From: Pelagophyceae sp. CCMP2097
Taxonomy: Eukaryota; Sar; Pelagophyceae
Assembly (NCBI GenBank): GCA_026770575.1
Contig: MU657240.1
Location: 131,172-153,561, forward strand
Reading direction: 5' to 3'
DNA length: 22,390 nt
This document shows, piece by piece, positions 9,001-16,959 of this stretch. Position 1 is the stretch's first letter, and each line of letters opens with the position of its first letter. The notes under the pieces were generated by a model. The model was not told where the DNA came from. It did not search any database and saw only the letters and a list, made by a program, of their open reading frames with translations. Made by a program: the position numbers and the translations under genes.

Positions 9001-9258
9001 GACGACGGCCGAGACGCTGCCTTCGCGCGCCCGCTGGACGACGCGGCCTCGATCGCGCTCGAACAGACGACTGAGTAACGCGGCGCCGCAGTCGACGTGC
9101 GCCCCGGCGCCCGGCGCCGGCGCCTTGGCCGACACCGCCGGGCCGCTCTCTTGCGCCTCAAGCTTGGTCCGCCCCGCCGGCGCGCCCGGATTCTTCTTCG
9201 AAGTCTTCAATGAGCCTATAGGCGCGGCGTGCGAGGACTGCGGCGCGGCCCGGACCAT
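6011..9258 (-). CDS. TatD-like domain fused to YVH1-type zinc domain
   Basis: Four exons (8770-9258, 7679-8693, 7528-7641, 6011-6303) total 1911 nt, giving 636 residues with all phases consistent. Residues about 60-343 resemble TatD metal-dependent hydrolases: FLVGVHPDNV, LPLVLHLGG (His182), VIIHDALSG (His212), SDAPWHTP (Asp284) and RNEPSTLPFV. The usual N-terminal HxH is absent (HVDCGAALL) and the GExGLD glutamate is replaced (VLSGLHLQREQ), so catalysis is doubtful. After an acidic linker come CHKC (433-436), H449, C513, CGEC (539-542) and CTC (556-558), in the order of the C-terminal zinc domain of YVH1/DUSP12, with the landmark CSAKLGRF. There is no phosphatase domain. The tail is Lys-rich (KKGPKKKKQPKQQ). 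CGEC is formed only by splicing TGCG across a 1224-nt intron (6304-7527). One intron is only 37 nt (7642-7678). The start Met at 9258 is the first plausible one; an upstream exon is possible. Confidence 0.75.
6350..6498 (-). mobile_element. Introner-like element B inside the large TatD/YVH1 intron
   Basis: On the minus strand it starts GCG|GTAAGGAATACG, the same 15 nt that form the first DRC3 exon/intron junction. It then carries GCGCGTCCGTTTCCGCGG twice with a 17-bp period, and the block GACGACCCTCGAGAGACGTC. These blocks have the same order and orientation as in element A. It lies near the 3' end of a 1.2-kb intron, so it is either nested in that intron or marks where a second intron once was. 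Confidence 0.6.
6500..7420. repeat. Degenerate tandem-repeat tract within the 1.2-kb intron
   Basis: Two repeat styles fill the intron. From about 6520 to 6850 there are irregular units built on CCTTGCAAGGGCCC. From about 7145 to 7400 there are units of about 15-20 nt built on GACAAGGTCCC(C/T)GTG. Between them are unique sequence and a CAAAA run (7072-7090) flanked by near-identical copies of ATGGTTGCCATCTTC (7057 and 7099). No coding sequence was supported here. Confidence 0.7.
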
Positions 9259-9275
9259 TTTCGCCTCGAGACGAC

Positions 9276-9301
9276 GGCCCTCTCCCATTATGTAGAGGGC
9301 C
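9276..9301. other. 8-bp hairpin just upstream of the TatD-like start
   Basis: GGCCCTCT (9276-9283) pairs perfectly with AGAGGGCC (9294-9301) around a 10-nt loop. It lies 18-43 nt upstream of the chosen start codon on the minus strand, so it would be in the 5' leader or at an intron end. Confidence 0.5.
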
Positions 9302-9650
9302 CGTCTCAACGTTTCGAGTGGCCGTCTCGAGTGGCCGTCGTCTCGAAGACTCGTCGAGGGGCCGTCGAGACGGCGCCTCTTTCGAGGGGCCGTCGAGACG
9401 GCGCCGATTCGAATGGCTGTCTCAAGGGGCCGTCTCAAGGGGTCGTCTCAAGGGCCTTCTCGAGGCGCCGTTCCAAGGGGCCATCTCGAGGGGCCGTCTC
9501 GAGGAGCCGTCTCGAGGGGGCTTATTGAGGGGCCGTCTAAAGAGGCCGTCGCAAGAGGCCTTCTCGAGCGGCCATAGTTCGTCTCAAGGGCCGTCTCAAG
9601 GTCGTCTCGAGGCGTTTTTCCGAAGGGCCGTCCCGAGGCGCCGTCTCGAG
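9295..9650. repeat. GGGGCCGTCTCGA repeat tract
   Basis: Over twenty degenerate units of about 13-15 nt built on GGGGCCGTCTCGA (or CAAGGGGCCGTCT) run head to tail. The tract lies immediately upstream of the TatD/YVH1-like start codon and may be a 5' intron or leader: GAG|GCGAAAATG at its gene-proximal end would be an acceptor. Open frames across it are repeat artefacts. Confidence 0.8.
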
Positions 9651-9839
9651 GAAATTCAGACCCCGACCGTATCAAAGGCACCACCGGCGAGACCCGTCCG
9701 ACTCGCTGCGGCGGAGACGACGCACCTTTCTTCGCCTCGCGCCCACCACCGCGGTCCCCCATGGCGCGGCCGAAGTATACGCGCACAGGCGGCGCGGGGG
9801 CCTGGAAGAGGCCGTCGGACCTCGTTCCTCACCCGAAGA

Positions 9840-10052
9840 TCAAAGGCCTTCGCCGAAATCGCCGTTTAGCGAAAGTCTTTCAAGTTTCCGGGCCCGGGCC
9901 AGCAAGCAGAGCAGGCCCCAGCCGGGTTCGTCGCTGCCGGCGGTGGCGAGGAACCGGCCGTGCTCTCGGATCAGCCAGGGTGGGAGGGCTGGTCTTCCCA
10001 CGGGGGGGGCGATCACGACGGCGGCCTGTCGAGGCGCCGGCGAAGCGCCCGC
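9840..10052 (-). CDS. Exon-like island, unknown protein C-terminus
   Basis: A 71-codon segment runs from a CCTAG acceptor at 10053 to TGA at 9840-9842. It reads protein-like: VVIAPPVGRPALPPWLIREH, then GRFLATAGSDEPGWGLLCLL and ARKLERLSLNGDFGEGL. I do not recognise the family; the last part resembles a single leucine-rich repeat. A second exon-like stretch lies upstream near 10220-10305 (HYEGFALPLHSARWAWSPLD), but the junction between them was not resolved. It may belong to one gene with the islands at 10590-10690 and 11011-11323. Confidence 0.4.
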   Translation of the reverse strand, partial: AGASPAPRQAAVVIAPPVGRPALPPWLIREHGRFLATAGSDEPGWGLLCLLARARKLERLSLNGDFGEGL

Positions 10053-10384
10053 CTAGGCGCCGGCGAAGCGCCTGCCGCGGCGGCAAAGGCGGCGGCTGCG
10101 GCGGCGGCGCCTCCCCGTGCGCCGCCGCTTTGCCGGGTTGCCGCGGCGACTGCTCGGGTGCGCGTGATCGCCCGCACCCGCGGAGCACGTGCAGAGCCGT
10201 GCAGAGTACGCTAGAGCCCCACGCCGGCGACCGGCGCCGGTGGCCCGCCGGACCAAGTCAAGAGGCGACCAGGCCCACCGGGCGGAGTGCAGAGGCAAGG
10301 CGAAGCCTTCATAGTGCGTGCGTCCTAAAAAAAGACGTTGCCGATGCTCCGTCGCCGTCTGTCCCGCTGTGCAGCGTCCGTCTG

Positions 10385-10452
10385 GCGGAGCGCGCCCCGC
10401 GGCGGAACACGCCCCGCGGCGTAGCATGACCTGCGGCGCAGCGCGTCCTCCG
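10385..10452. repeat. 17-bp tandem repeat, four copies
   Basis: Units of 17 bp starting GCGGA or GCGTA/GCGCA (GCGGAACACGCCCCGCG is one) run from 10385 in four copies. Period and composition match the 17-bp arrays in elements A and B, so this may be a third relative of that family. Confidence 0.65.
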
Positions 10453-10589
10453 CGTCCAATATCTGCGCGTCGTCCCGGTGCGACCACGCCGCGGCGGCGC
10501 GGTCGGGTGCCCCGGCGCAACGCCGTCGTCGTGGTCGGCCGATCTCGCGCGCCGCCGGCTCAGGGCGGTCGAAGGGACGGGATGCAATG

Positions 10590-11323
10590 CGCCTGTCGAA
10601 CTCGAGCTCGAAGAGGCGGTGGCGGAGAAGGCTGAGGAGCTCACGGACGCAAAATCCGCATCTGCGCCCTGTCTGCGTCCGCGGGTCCTCCGCGTCCGCA
10701 CCGCGTCCGAGTCTGTGCCTCGTCCGCGTACGCACTGCGTCTACGTCTGCGCTACGTCCGCGTCTGTACCGAGTCCGCATCCGTGGAGTGTCTGCGTCCG
10801 CTCCACGTCTGCGTCCGTGGACTGTTCGTGTCTGCGCCGCGCCCGCGTCTGCGCCGCGTCCGCATCCGCCGATTGTCCGCACCCTCAGAATGTCCGCGTC
10901 CACGTTTGCGCCGCGTTCAGCGGCGCGCCGTGCCGGCATACGTCGAGTTTCCGCGTCCGGCGCGCGTCCGCGTCCGAACTTCGAAGGATATCTGCGTTCA
11001 AGGGGTGAACCTCGTGGGCCGCGCTGGGTCGTACCGCTTCCTCGGAGAGCTTCTCTTCAAGGCCGCGCGCGACGGCCATCGTCTCGTCCAGCGTGAACGA
11101 GTCGTTGACGGTGGCGTTGTTGAGCGCTGCAGAGCCCGCAGTCGTTCGTGAGTCCGTGCAATGCCTGGAGCGGGATCATCTGCGCGCCGTCGTGGCCGCG
11201 GTGCGCCTTGGCGACGAGCGCCTTCGTCGCCGCCGCTGCGGCTGTGCGCGCCAGGGACCTCAGGGGTCCCAAGAAAGGGCCCCGAGAAAGGGCCCGAGAA
11301 GGGTCCCCAACAAAATGATTCAT
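10590..11323 (-). CDS. Exon-like islands flanking a repeat intron, unknown protein
   Basis: On the minus strand 11143-11260 reads TKALVAKAHRGHDGAQMIPL then QALHGLTND, and an adjacent frame continues ALNNATVNDSFTLDETMAVA, RGLEEKLSEEAVRPSAAHE to a donor at 11010 (GAG|GTTCAC). The frame change near 11130 is either a missed intron or a break. About 350 nt of CGTCCG-type repeats follow. At about 10560-10690 the sequence then reads CVRELLSLLRHRLFELEFDR RIASRPFD. These look like real protein pieces separated by a repeat-filled intron, but the exact model and the family are unknown. The boundaries given are approximate. Confidence 0.35.
10670..10990. repeat. CGTCCGCGTCTG repeat tract
   Basis: Dozens of degenerate 6- and 12-nt units (CGTCCG, CGTCTG, CGCGTC) fill this stretch. 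It sits between the exon-like islands at 11011-11323 and 10590-10690, consistent with an intron. Frames across it are low-complexity. Confidence 0.8.
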
Positions 11324-11529
11324 ACCGTGCTCACGCTCTCAACGTGGCCGTCGACTGTTGAGTTCTAGTTCCAAACTTTGCTTGGCCCAACACCGTCCGG
11401 GCAACGCCGGGACGTCGTCGTCGGCCGACCCGCGTGCTCACAGAAGCTCGCGGGCCCTGGCAGGGCAAGGATGACTGTTGGGCCCATGCTGGCCACTGGA
11501 AGATGCCCGACGGCGCACGCGGCGTTGCT

Positions 11530-12030
11530 CGCGAGCGCTTCCCGCAGCCGAACGGGCCCATAAACGCCAAGAAGCGCGGCGCGGACGCCGTTCCCTAGAC
11601 GCCAAGCCTACCTCGTGGTCGTCCCATACGGCGCATCGACTCGCGGTCGCGTGGAATCGCTTCCTCCGCACAGCGCGATTCAAAAGGATGGTGCGGCGCG
11701 CGCCGCCACTGCCGACGTCACATGACCGCAGTGTGTGCGCGCCGGCGCCACCGCCGACCGCCTATTTGATTTTGGAACTTGGACGCCTGACCGTTTCAAA
11801 GGATTTGTATGTTCGAAGGCTTTTTTGATGTTCCACGCCGCCGTGCCGCAGAGGTCCGACGACGCACCATGGCGGACGGCGGCGCTACGATGGCGCTGGA
11901 CACGGCGGGAGCGTCGTCGTCGGCGGCCTAGATGATGGACACGTTGAGACTGGCGCTATACTCGTAGAGACGCGCGTTAGATGCTCTCGCTCCGTGGCAA
12001 GCCCCTCCACCAGCTCGGGTCGACCTGTGT
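11530..12030 (-). CDS. Cluster of exon-like islands with a WDDHE motif
   Basis: Two well-bounded phase-0 exons stand out: 11868-11927 (20 codons, AADDDAPAVSSAIVAPPSAM, then donor GTGCGTCG) and 11612-11761 (50 codons after acceptor AAATAG, ending RCAVWDDHE at donor GTAGGC). The WDDHE motif recalls PhoD-like phosphatases, but no other family feature was found, so this is weak. Downstream GTASAPRFLAFMGPFGCGK is in frame only if 17 nt (GTAGGCTTGGCGTCTAG) are removed. Upstream ARLYEYSASLN joins only if 15 nt (GTGTCCATCATCTAG) are removed. The MGPFGCGK string resembles a Walker A loop but lacks the final Ser/Thr. This may be a real gene with tiny introns or a decayed one. Confidence 0.3.
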
Positions 12031-12169
12031 CAGGGGATACCTGCGGCAAGTGCAAGGTACGGCGCACATGCGGTGCACCTTAAACGACGATGCACCATTC
12101 CAAGCGCAGGACCCTTCTTCGTCCTACAAAGATATATCCAGATCGTCACGCTGCCCGAGAATGGTCCAT

Positions 12170-12540
12170 GGCCAGCCGTGATCTCGTGACGAGAGTTGGA
12201 GAGCGTACGGACGCTCGCATCCGTGCGACGTCTGAATCCGTCTCTCGGGCGTTGTCGGATGCCGTTGTCGGATGCCGTTGTCCGATGCCGTTGTCGGATG
12301 CCGTTGTCGGATGCCGCCGCGTCTCTCGGGGGTCCCGTCCGACGCGCGTCCGCGTCCGACGCGCGTCCGCGTCCGTCGGGCGTCTGCGTCCGTGGAGGGT
12401 CCGCGTCTGTCGGACGTCCGCGCCTGTGGGGCGTCTGTGCCCGTGGAGGGTCCACGTCTGTGTCGCGTCCGCGCCGCGTCCGCGTCCATGGGGCGTCCGC
12501 TCTCACGGAACGTCCGCATCTGCACCCTGTTTGTATCCAC
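12170..12540. repeat. CGTCCG repeat tract with a 13-bp array
   Basis: Degenerate CGTCCGCGTC/CGTCTGTGC units fill 12320-12540. At 12251-12315 there is a clean array of five 13-bp units (GTTGTCGGATGCC, one with a single change). The style resembles the 10670-10990 tract. Long Arg/Asp-rich frames on both strands here are repeat artefacts. Confidence 0.8.
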
Positions 12541-13050
12541 ACCACCACAGATGCAGCCTCGAGCAGACGCCGATGGAATCTGCGAGCTACCACAGACGAA
12601 CGTCCGCGGGCTACTTTCGCGGAGGTTCCATTCAGCCACGTGGCCACGACGGCCGAGATGTTTGGGACCACGGCACAAACGCCCGGCACCACTACGCGTG
12701 TCGAAAGGGACCATCCGAGACGGTGACGGTGCGTGCGTGCCGACGGACAACCGCCGCGGGCGTGGCCAGGTGCCACTTGCGGGAAAACACGATGCCACTC
12801 GAGGACGGGGCCATACACGACGAAGTCCCGAGGAAGCCGCCCAACACCGTCCTTCCCCCGATAGCGAGCCCCGCGGGCAGAGGGCACAAAAACGCTTCAT
12901 TCTTAGACCTGCTGGCTCGCGAGAGGCCTCGAGCGCGTCACGAGGCGCCCCCGCGGCCCGCCCGACCGCGGGGCGTCTCGCGCGGTGCATTGTGCCCGGG
13001 CGGCACGGGTAGCTCGCCAAACGCGGCAACCTCGCGGCCCGTCGCAGGGC
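12541..13050. other. Stretch without a supportable gene
   Basis: The minus strand has an open frame at about 12580-12890 (for example DFVVYGPVLEWHRVFPQV) of moderate protein-like character, but no motif, clear splice sites or continuation could be identified. It may hold an exon of the neighbouring unknown gene. I would not annotate it as coding. Confidence 0.35.
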
Positions 13051-13052
13051 GG

Positions 13053-13315
13053 TCACTTCGGGTAAACGCCCTCGCAGCCGTCCTCGGCCGAGAGCCAGAG
13101 GCGGTTCCTATTCCGGCCGCTCGAAGGCAAGCGATGCGGGCCATCCAAAGCCAAACCGAGCCATCCAAGAGTCCGAGCCACACACCGGTTGTCGAGGTGA
13201 AGGTAGAAGCGGTGGTGCAGCGAGTACGCGGTCGGGCCGAATTGCTCGTGGAACTTGGAGTAGCCCTCGCTCGGGAGCGTCTCGCCCTTGCGCCAGTTGC
13301 GGCCCTGGTCGTGAC
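13053..13315 (-). CDS. Unknown protein, C-terminal exons (HHRFYLHLD motif)
   Basis: Exon 13186-13315 follows an ATTGTAG acceptor and reads RNWRKGETLPSEGYSKFHEQ then FGPTAYSLHHRFYLHLDN. A 78-nt intron (13108-13185, GTGTGT to AATAG) joins to RNRLWLSAEDGCEGVYPK and TGA at 13053. The join restores a smooth sequence (YLHLDNRNRLWLSAEDGCEG). An alternative donor, GGC|GTTTAC, could skip the stop and continue to VAAFGELPVPPG. The upstream exon was not resolved. The segment looks well preserved and structured, rich in aromatic and His residues, but I cannot name the family. Confidence 0.5.
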
Positions 13316-13483
13316 CTACAATTGTACGATGAGAGTGCGGCGCGCCGTCTCGCCGACCAAAAAGACTCGCGACGACGACGGTGTGCACCGGCGCCCCTCC
13401 CGGCGCCTCCCGAGCCACCAAAGTAGGACATTCAGGGATGCATGCCCTCCCATATGGGCCGTACAGGATCCCCGTGCGGGCCC

Positions 13484-13629
13484 TTGAATGAAAGAGGGCC
13501 GTGCAATGAAAGAAGACCCGTGCAATGAAAGAAGACCCGTGCAAAACCATGCCCGCGTCCTTGAACCGCCCGGAGGGACACGCCCTTCCTCTTAGACGGC
13601 CCGGAGGGACACGCCCTTGCTCTTAGACG
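13484..13629. repeat. Two direct-repeat arrays (19 bp and 31 bp)
   Basis: TGCAATGAAAGAAGACCCG occurs twice exactly (13502-13520, 13521-13539), preceded by a diverged copy at 13484. A 31-bp unit beginning GCCCGGAGGGACACGCCC is then repeated twice with one change (13568-13598, 13599-13629). Confidence 0.9.
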
Positions 13630-13639
13630 GTCACTTGCC

Positions 13640-14600
13640 AGGCCTCTGCGCGGTCGCTTGCGAGGCCTCTTTCAAGGGCCCTATCAAGCCCCCAGGCAGG
13701 GTTCCTTGCAATGGGCCCTTGCAGGGTGCTTCAAGGCTCCTTGTACGGGCCTCGGCAGCTCGCAAGGGCCCTCTGTACGGGCGGCCTCTCTCTGTGGCTT
13801 TGTGAGGTCCGAGGGCGGGCGAGGTCAGAAAAAAGGGCGGATGAGGTGCGAGGGCGGCCCCCTCGCACGATTCTCGCACAAGCCCTCCAAAGGCCTCAGT
13901 GCCCTGCAAGGCCCTCGCACGGGGCCTCGAAAGGCTCCTCGTGAGACGAGCCCCCAAAGCACGGGCCATGCGAATTACAACTGTGCGGTCCCCTGCACGG
14001 GTCCTTGCGAGGCCCCTGGAACTGGCCTTCCCCCGCCGTGGTCGAGTTGGGGCCTCGAAGAGGCGTTTCGAGCAGCGAGAGGCCCGGGGGAGGCTCTTGG
14101 GACAGTCCCCGTGCGAGGCCCTCGGACGGGCCCTCACACAGCTCCTTGACCAGTCCCGACTCCTTGCACGGCCCTTGCAAGGCCTCTCACACGGGTACTT
14201 GCAAGGCCTCTTTCACGGGTACTCGCGAGGTTTCTCGTACTTCAGAACCCTCGTTGTGGTCCTTCAAAGGCCCCTCGAATAGGGCCCTTGCGCGGTCTCC
14301 TGCAAAGGCCCCTTGGACGGGCCCTCGCACGGGCCGTCTTTCTGAAAGGTGAAAATCCGCGATGGGCCTGGACCAAAGGCCGGAGGAGGCTCCCTTGGCA
14401 ACGCGGGTCCTCGCAAGGCGCCTCGCAAGGAACCTGAGGAGGCCCCTCGCACAAGCCCTCCTCTGCGTCTCTGTGGCCTCTGCTCCTTGTTCGGTCCGAC
14501 GGCGGGCCTCGAAGCACGGTCCCTTCCTCGAACGGTCCCTTGCAAGGCCCCTCGAACAGGGCCCTTGTACGGATGTAAGAGGCCTCTGGACGGTCCGTTC
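13640..14600. repeat. Degenerate CCTTGCAAGGCCCCTCG repeat tract
   Basis: About 1 kb of irregular units of roughly 15-20 nt built on CTTGCAAGGGCCC and CCTCGCACGGGCCC runs through this stretch. The same style occurs in the large intron at 6520-6850. No coding sequence was supported; open frames follow the repeat composition (Gly/Pro/Arg/Ala). Confidence 0.75.
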
Positions 14601-14685
14601 CGAGACCCCTTGTGGACATTGCTCGAAAAGGGGCATCGTCAAAGTTCACAGCAGGGTCAGAACCGTATGGGATTCAACCTCTCAT

Positions 14686-14709
14686 GGGATCCCAGATGGG
14701 ATCCCAGAT
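14686..14709. repeat. 12-bp direct repeat containing GGGATCCC
   Basis: GGGATCCCAGAT occurs twice in tandem (14686-14697, 14698-14709). Each copy contains the 8-bp palindrome GGGATCCC. It lies about 75 nt beyond the stop of the gene at 14785. Confidence 0.8.
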
Positions 14710-14784
14710 GCGGCGGCTCAGGGGCACCGCCGCTCGACCAAACGCCTCTGCCGCCGCGCACACCCTCATTCGAATGCCCGCCTC

Positions 14785-15640
14785 TCATGGCCCGGCACGG
14801 CCATTCGACTTTTCCCGCTTGCAAAGGCGCGGGGGCGGACCCCAGCCGTCGTATTCGGTAATTTCCTTTTCCGTCCAGCCGTCCGGGTCGTCAGCCGACG
14901 CGCTAAGCTGGAGCACGAAGTTCATGCCCCCCGCCGCGTCGGGCACGCTCCGCACCTACGCGTCGGTCAAGGCCTCTCGAGCCCAAAGCGACCCGTCCGA
15001 CGGCAGCGGCGCGCTCTTCAGGACGGCCCGCCAGGCCACCGCAGCCCCGCAGCCCAAAGGCTGTCCCTTTTCGGGTCGTCGCTTTGTGGAACGCACCTCG
15101 CGGCCGTGGAACAACGTGACGTCGTCGGCGAAGGCGCTCCGCCCGTACCCGGGCATCTGCGCCATGCGCGCCGTCGCCGCGCCGTACACCACGGGCTGCG
15201 CGCCGGAACCGCCCGCGGCGGCGGCGAGCTTGGTGCGGAGCCTGTCGATTTGTCCGTCGGCCCGTCGTCGTCCAGGAGAGAGGCGAGGTCTTCAAAGATC
15301 GGACTGGCCCCGCAGGAGAGAGCGGACGGACACCGCGTCGTCCGGTCTCCCTCGCGCCGAGGGCTCCCCGTGCAGGGGGACAGACGGACCTGTCAGTAAG
15401 AACGAGCTGAAAGTCCATGCCGCCGCAAAAGTCAAAGGTGGCGCGGTCGTCGTGCAAGTCGACGAGGTACTGGGCGACGTTTGCGTCCCGCGTCGCCGCG
15501 TCTCGAATCGGGGCCGTCGGAGAAAGAGTCGCCATGAGGCCAGACGCCCGCGTGTGCACCGTGGCCTGCGCGTAGGCGCTCGTCCGCGCGAGGCCGGCAG
15601 CGAGGGCCAGCGAGCGCAGCAGGGCGGCGCCGGGGGCCAT
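14785..15640 (-). CDS. Small secreted or organelle-targeted protein, 3 exons
   Basis: Exons 15390-15640, 15097-15241 and 14785-14955 sum to 567 nt, giving 188 residues. The introns are 148 nt (GTCCGT...CGACAG) and 141 nt (GTGCGT...GCGTAG). Reading continues smoothly across both junctions (FQLVLTD-RLRTKLAAAAGG and FHGRE-VRSVPDAAGG). The N-terminus MAPGAALLRSLALAAGLART followed by SAYAQA looks like a signal peptide or the first part of a bipartite plastid leader. The body holds FDFCGGMDFQLVLTD, RMAQMPGYGRSAFADDVTLF, GGMNFVLQLSASADDPDGWT and EYDGW. I have a recollection of an uncharacterised algal family with these GGMxFxLxLS/FHGRE/DPxGWT motifs, but cannot verify it. A start at 15778 is possible but would hide the leader. 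Confidence 0.65.
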
Positions 15641-15779
15641 GCGTCTGACGCGCAACAAGAAGCTTCGACGCCCAGAATGTCCGCGATAGCGTTTAGCGAC
15701 CAGCGGGTGGAGCAGCGGGCGGCAACGGTCGAAGGCGGGAGCCGAGCGAGGGCCCAGAGTAAGAAGGACGGCTGTCATC

Positions 15780-16765
15780 TAGCAGTGCCGGCCGTTTTGT
15801 CGCTGGACGCAAGGCCCCTGTCGGAAGACGCCTGCCGGCGCTCGTTGCTTTGGGGGCGAGCCTGGGCGGCGAAGAAACGGAGCGTGATGCGGCGTGCCGA
15901 CGGCGTCGAATTGCGTGAGCAGCGCGCGGGCGGCCGCGCATGTTGCCCCACTCCCGGGACGCGGTTGTAGAGCGCGGCAGCGTCGTTGGGAGTCGCGCGC
16001 GCCCATCTCCAATGGACTCCATCCAGTGGCGGTGGGCGAGGCGCTCGGCGCAGACCTTGAGCATCGCGTGCACGTCGACCGACGCCTCTCCAAAGTTGCA
16101 CGAGGCACTTGACAGGGCCGCACCGGGCCGACGACCGAGGAGGCCACCTTGGTGCCGTTCGGGTGTCGGCGCGGCAGGCCCGTGATCGGGTCCACCTCGT
16201 ACGCGGAGCAGCCGTTGAACGTCGAGCGCGTGCTTGTCGTACTCTTCGGGGATCTGGCCGCGTGGACGTCGACCGGCTTGCCGGCGCCGACTCGCGCCTG
16301 GCCGTAGTTTGAGACGTTGTTTGCGATCGTCTTGACGTCGCCGAGTCATTTGGCGTCGAAGGCGTCTCGCCACAAGAGATCAGGGACCATCGTGCGGCGG
16401 TCGCGGAACGAGAGGTTTTCGGCTCGTGCTGCCGCGCCGCCGCCGGCGCAGACGTTCGAAAAGAGGCCAAAAATATTGGTGCGATGCGGGATACCGGCCT
16501 CGACGAGACCGGCGTCCAAGCGGTCCAAGTTCCCGTCGTGCCAGTGGTGCGCGCCTTCTTGCGGGTCCGCCGGGTCTGGGACGACCCAACCCCGGGTCTG
16601 GAAACAGCGGTAGACGGCCCCGTGCCCGGCGGAGCCCGCCTGGTCTGAGGGCTCTTGGGACCCGCCCGCGATGCTCGCCCTCGAAGCAGCTGCGGGGAGG
16701 CCCTTCTTCCGCTTGCGGAAGGACCCTCGGCAGTCGCGCGGCGGGCCGTCTTTCGCACAAGACAA
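15780..16765 (-). pseudogene. Decayed gene of unknown family with frame breaks
   Basis: Protein-like pieces follow one another on the minus strand but jump frames. The first, about 16350-16630, reads AVYRCFQTRGWVVPDPADPQ through GIPHRTNIFGLFSNVCAGGG to DRRTMVPDLLWRDAFDAK, then an in-frame TGA, then LGDVKTIANNVSNYGQARVG. The reading then needs another frame for GQIPEEYDKHALDV, the first again for FNGCSAYEVDPITGLPRRHP and NGTKVASSVVGPV, and others for CNFGEASVDVHAMLKVCAER LAHRHWMESI and NDAAALYNRVPGVGQ. The shifts look like 1-nt indels with no splice sites between them. The other genes in this window read cleanly, so sequencing error is the less likely cause. The family was not recognised. Confidence 0.55.
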
Positions 16766-16959
16766 CGCTTGAGTGTCGCGTCGGACGGGGCCCCGGACCT
16801 CGGCGCCCCCGCGGGTCTCGTCTTCTTCATCGCCGTGATGGCTTGCCGACGTTCCTGGGGTTCTCGTTGTCTAAGATAAAACCCAGAACATCCCAACGAC
16901 GGCGGAGATGCGCGCCATATTGTTCGCAACAGTGCGTCTTGGCGTCCAACCAAGATCCG

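Noticed and set aside
11530..11580. ABC-transporter Walker A (MGPFGCGK)
   Set aside because: The loop lacks the Ser/Thr after Lys, and no Walker B, signature motif or membrane segment was found nearby. The resemblance is probably accidental.
12090..13487. Plus-strand open frame of 465 codons
   Set aside because: It runs through the CGTCCG repeat tract and antisense to the HHRFYLHLD exons. Composition follows the repeat and no domain is visible.
6500..14600. CRISPR-like array or prokaryotic origin
   Set aside because: The repeats are degenerate, of short period and without uniform spacers, and the genes have spliceosomal introns and eukaryote-only families such as DRC3.
14612..15970. Plus-strand open frame of 452 codons
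   Set aside because: Antisense to the three-exon gene at 14785-15640 and partly to the decayed gene. No motif of its own.
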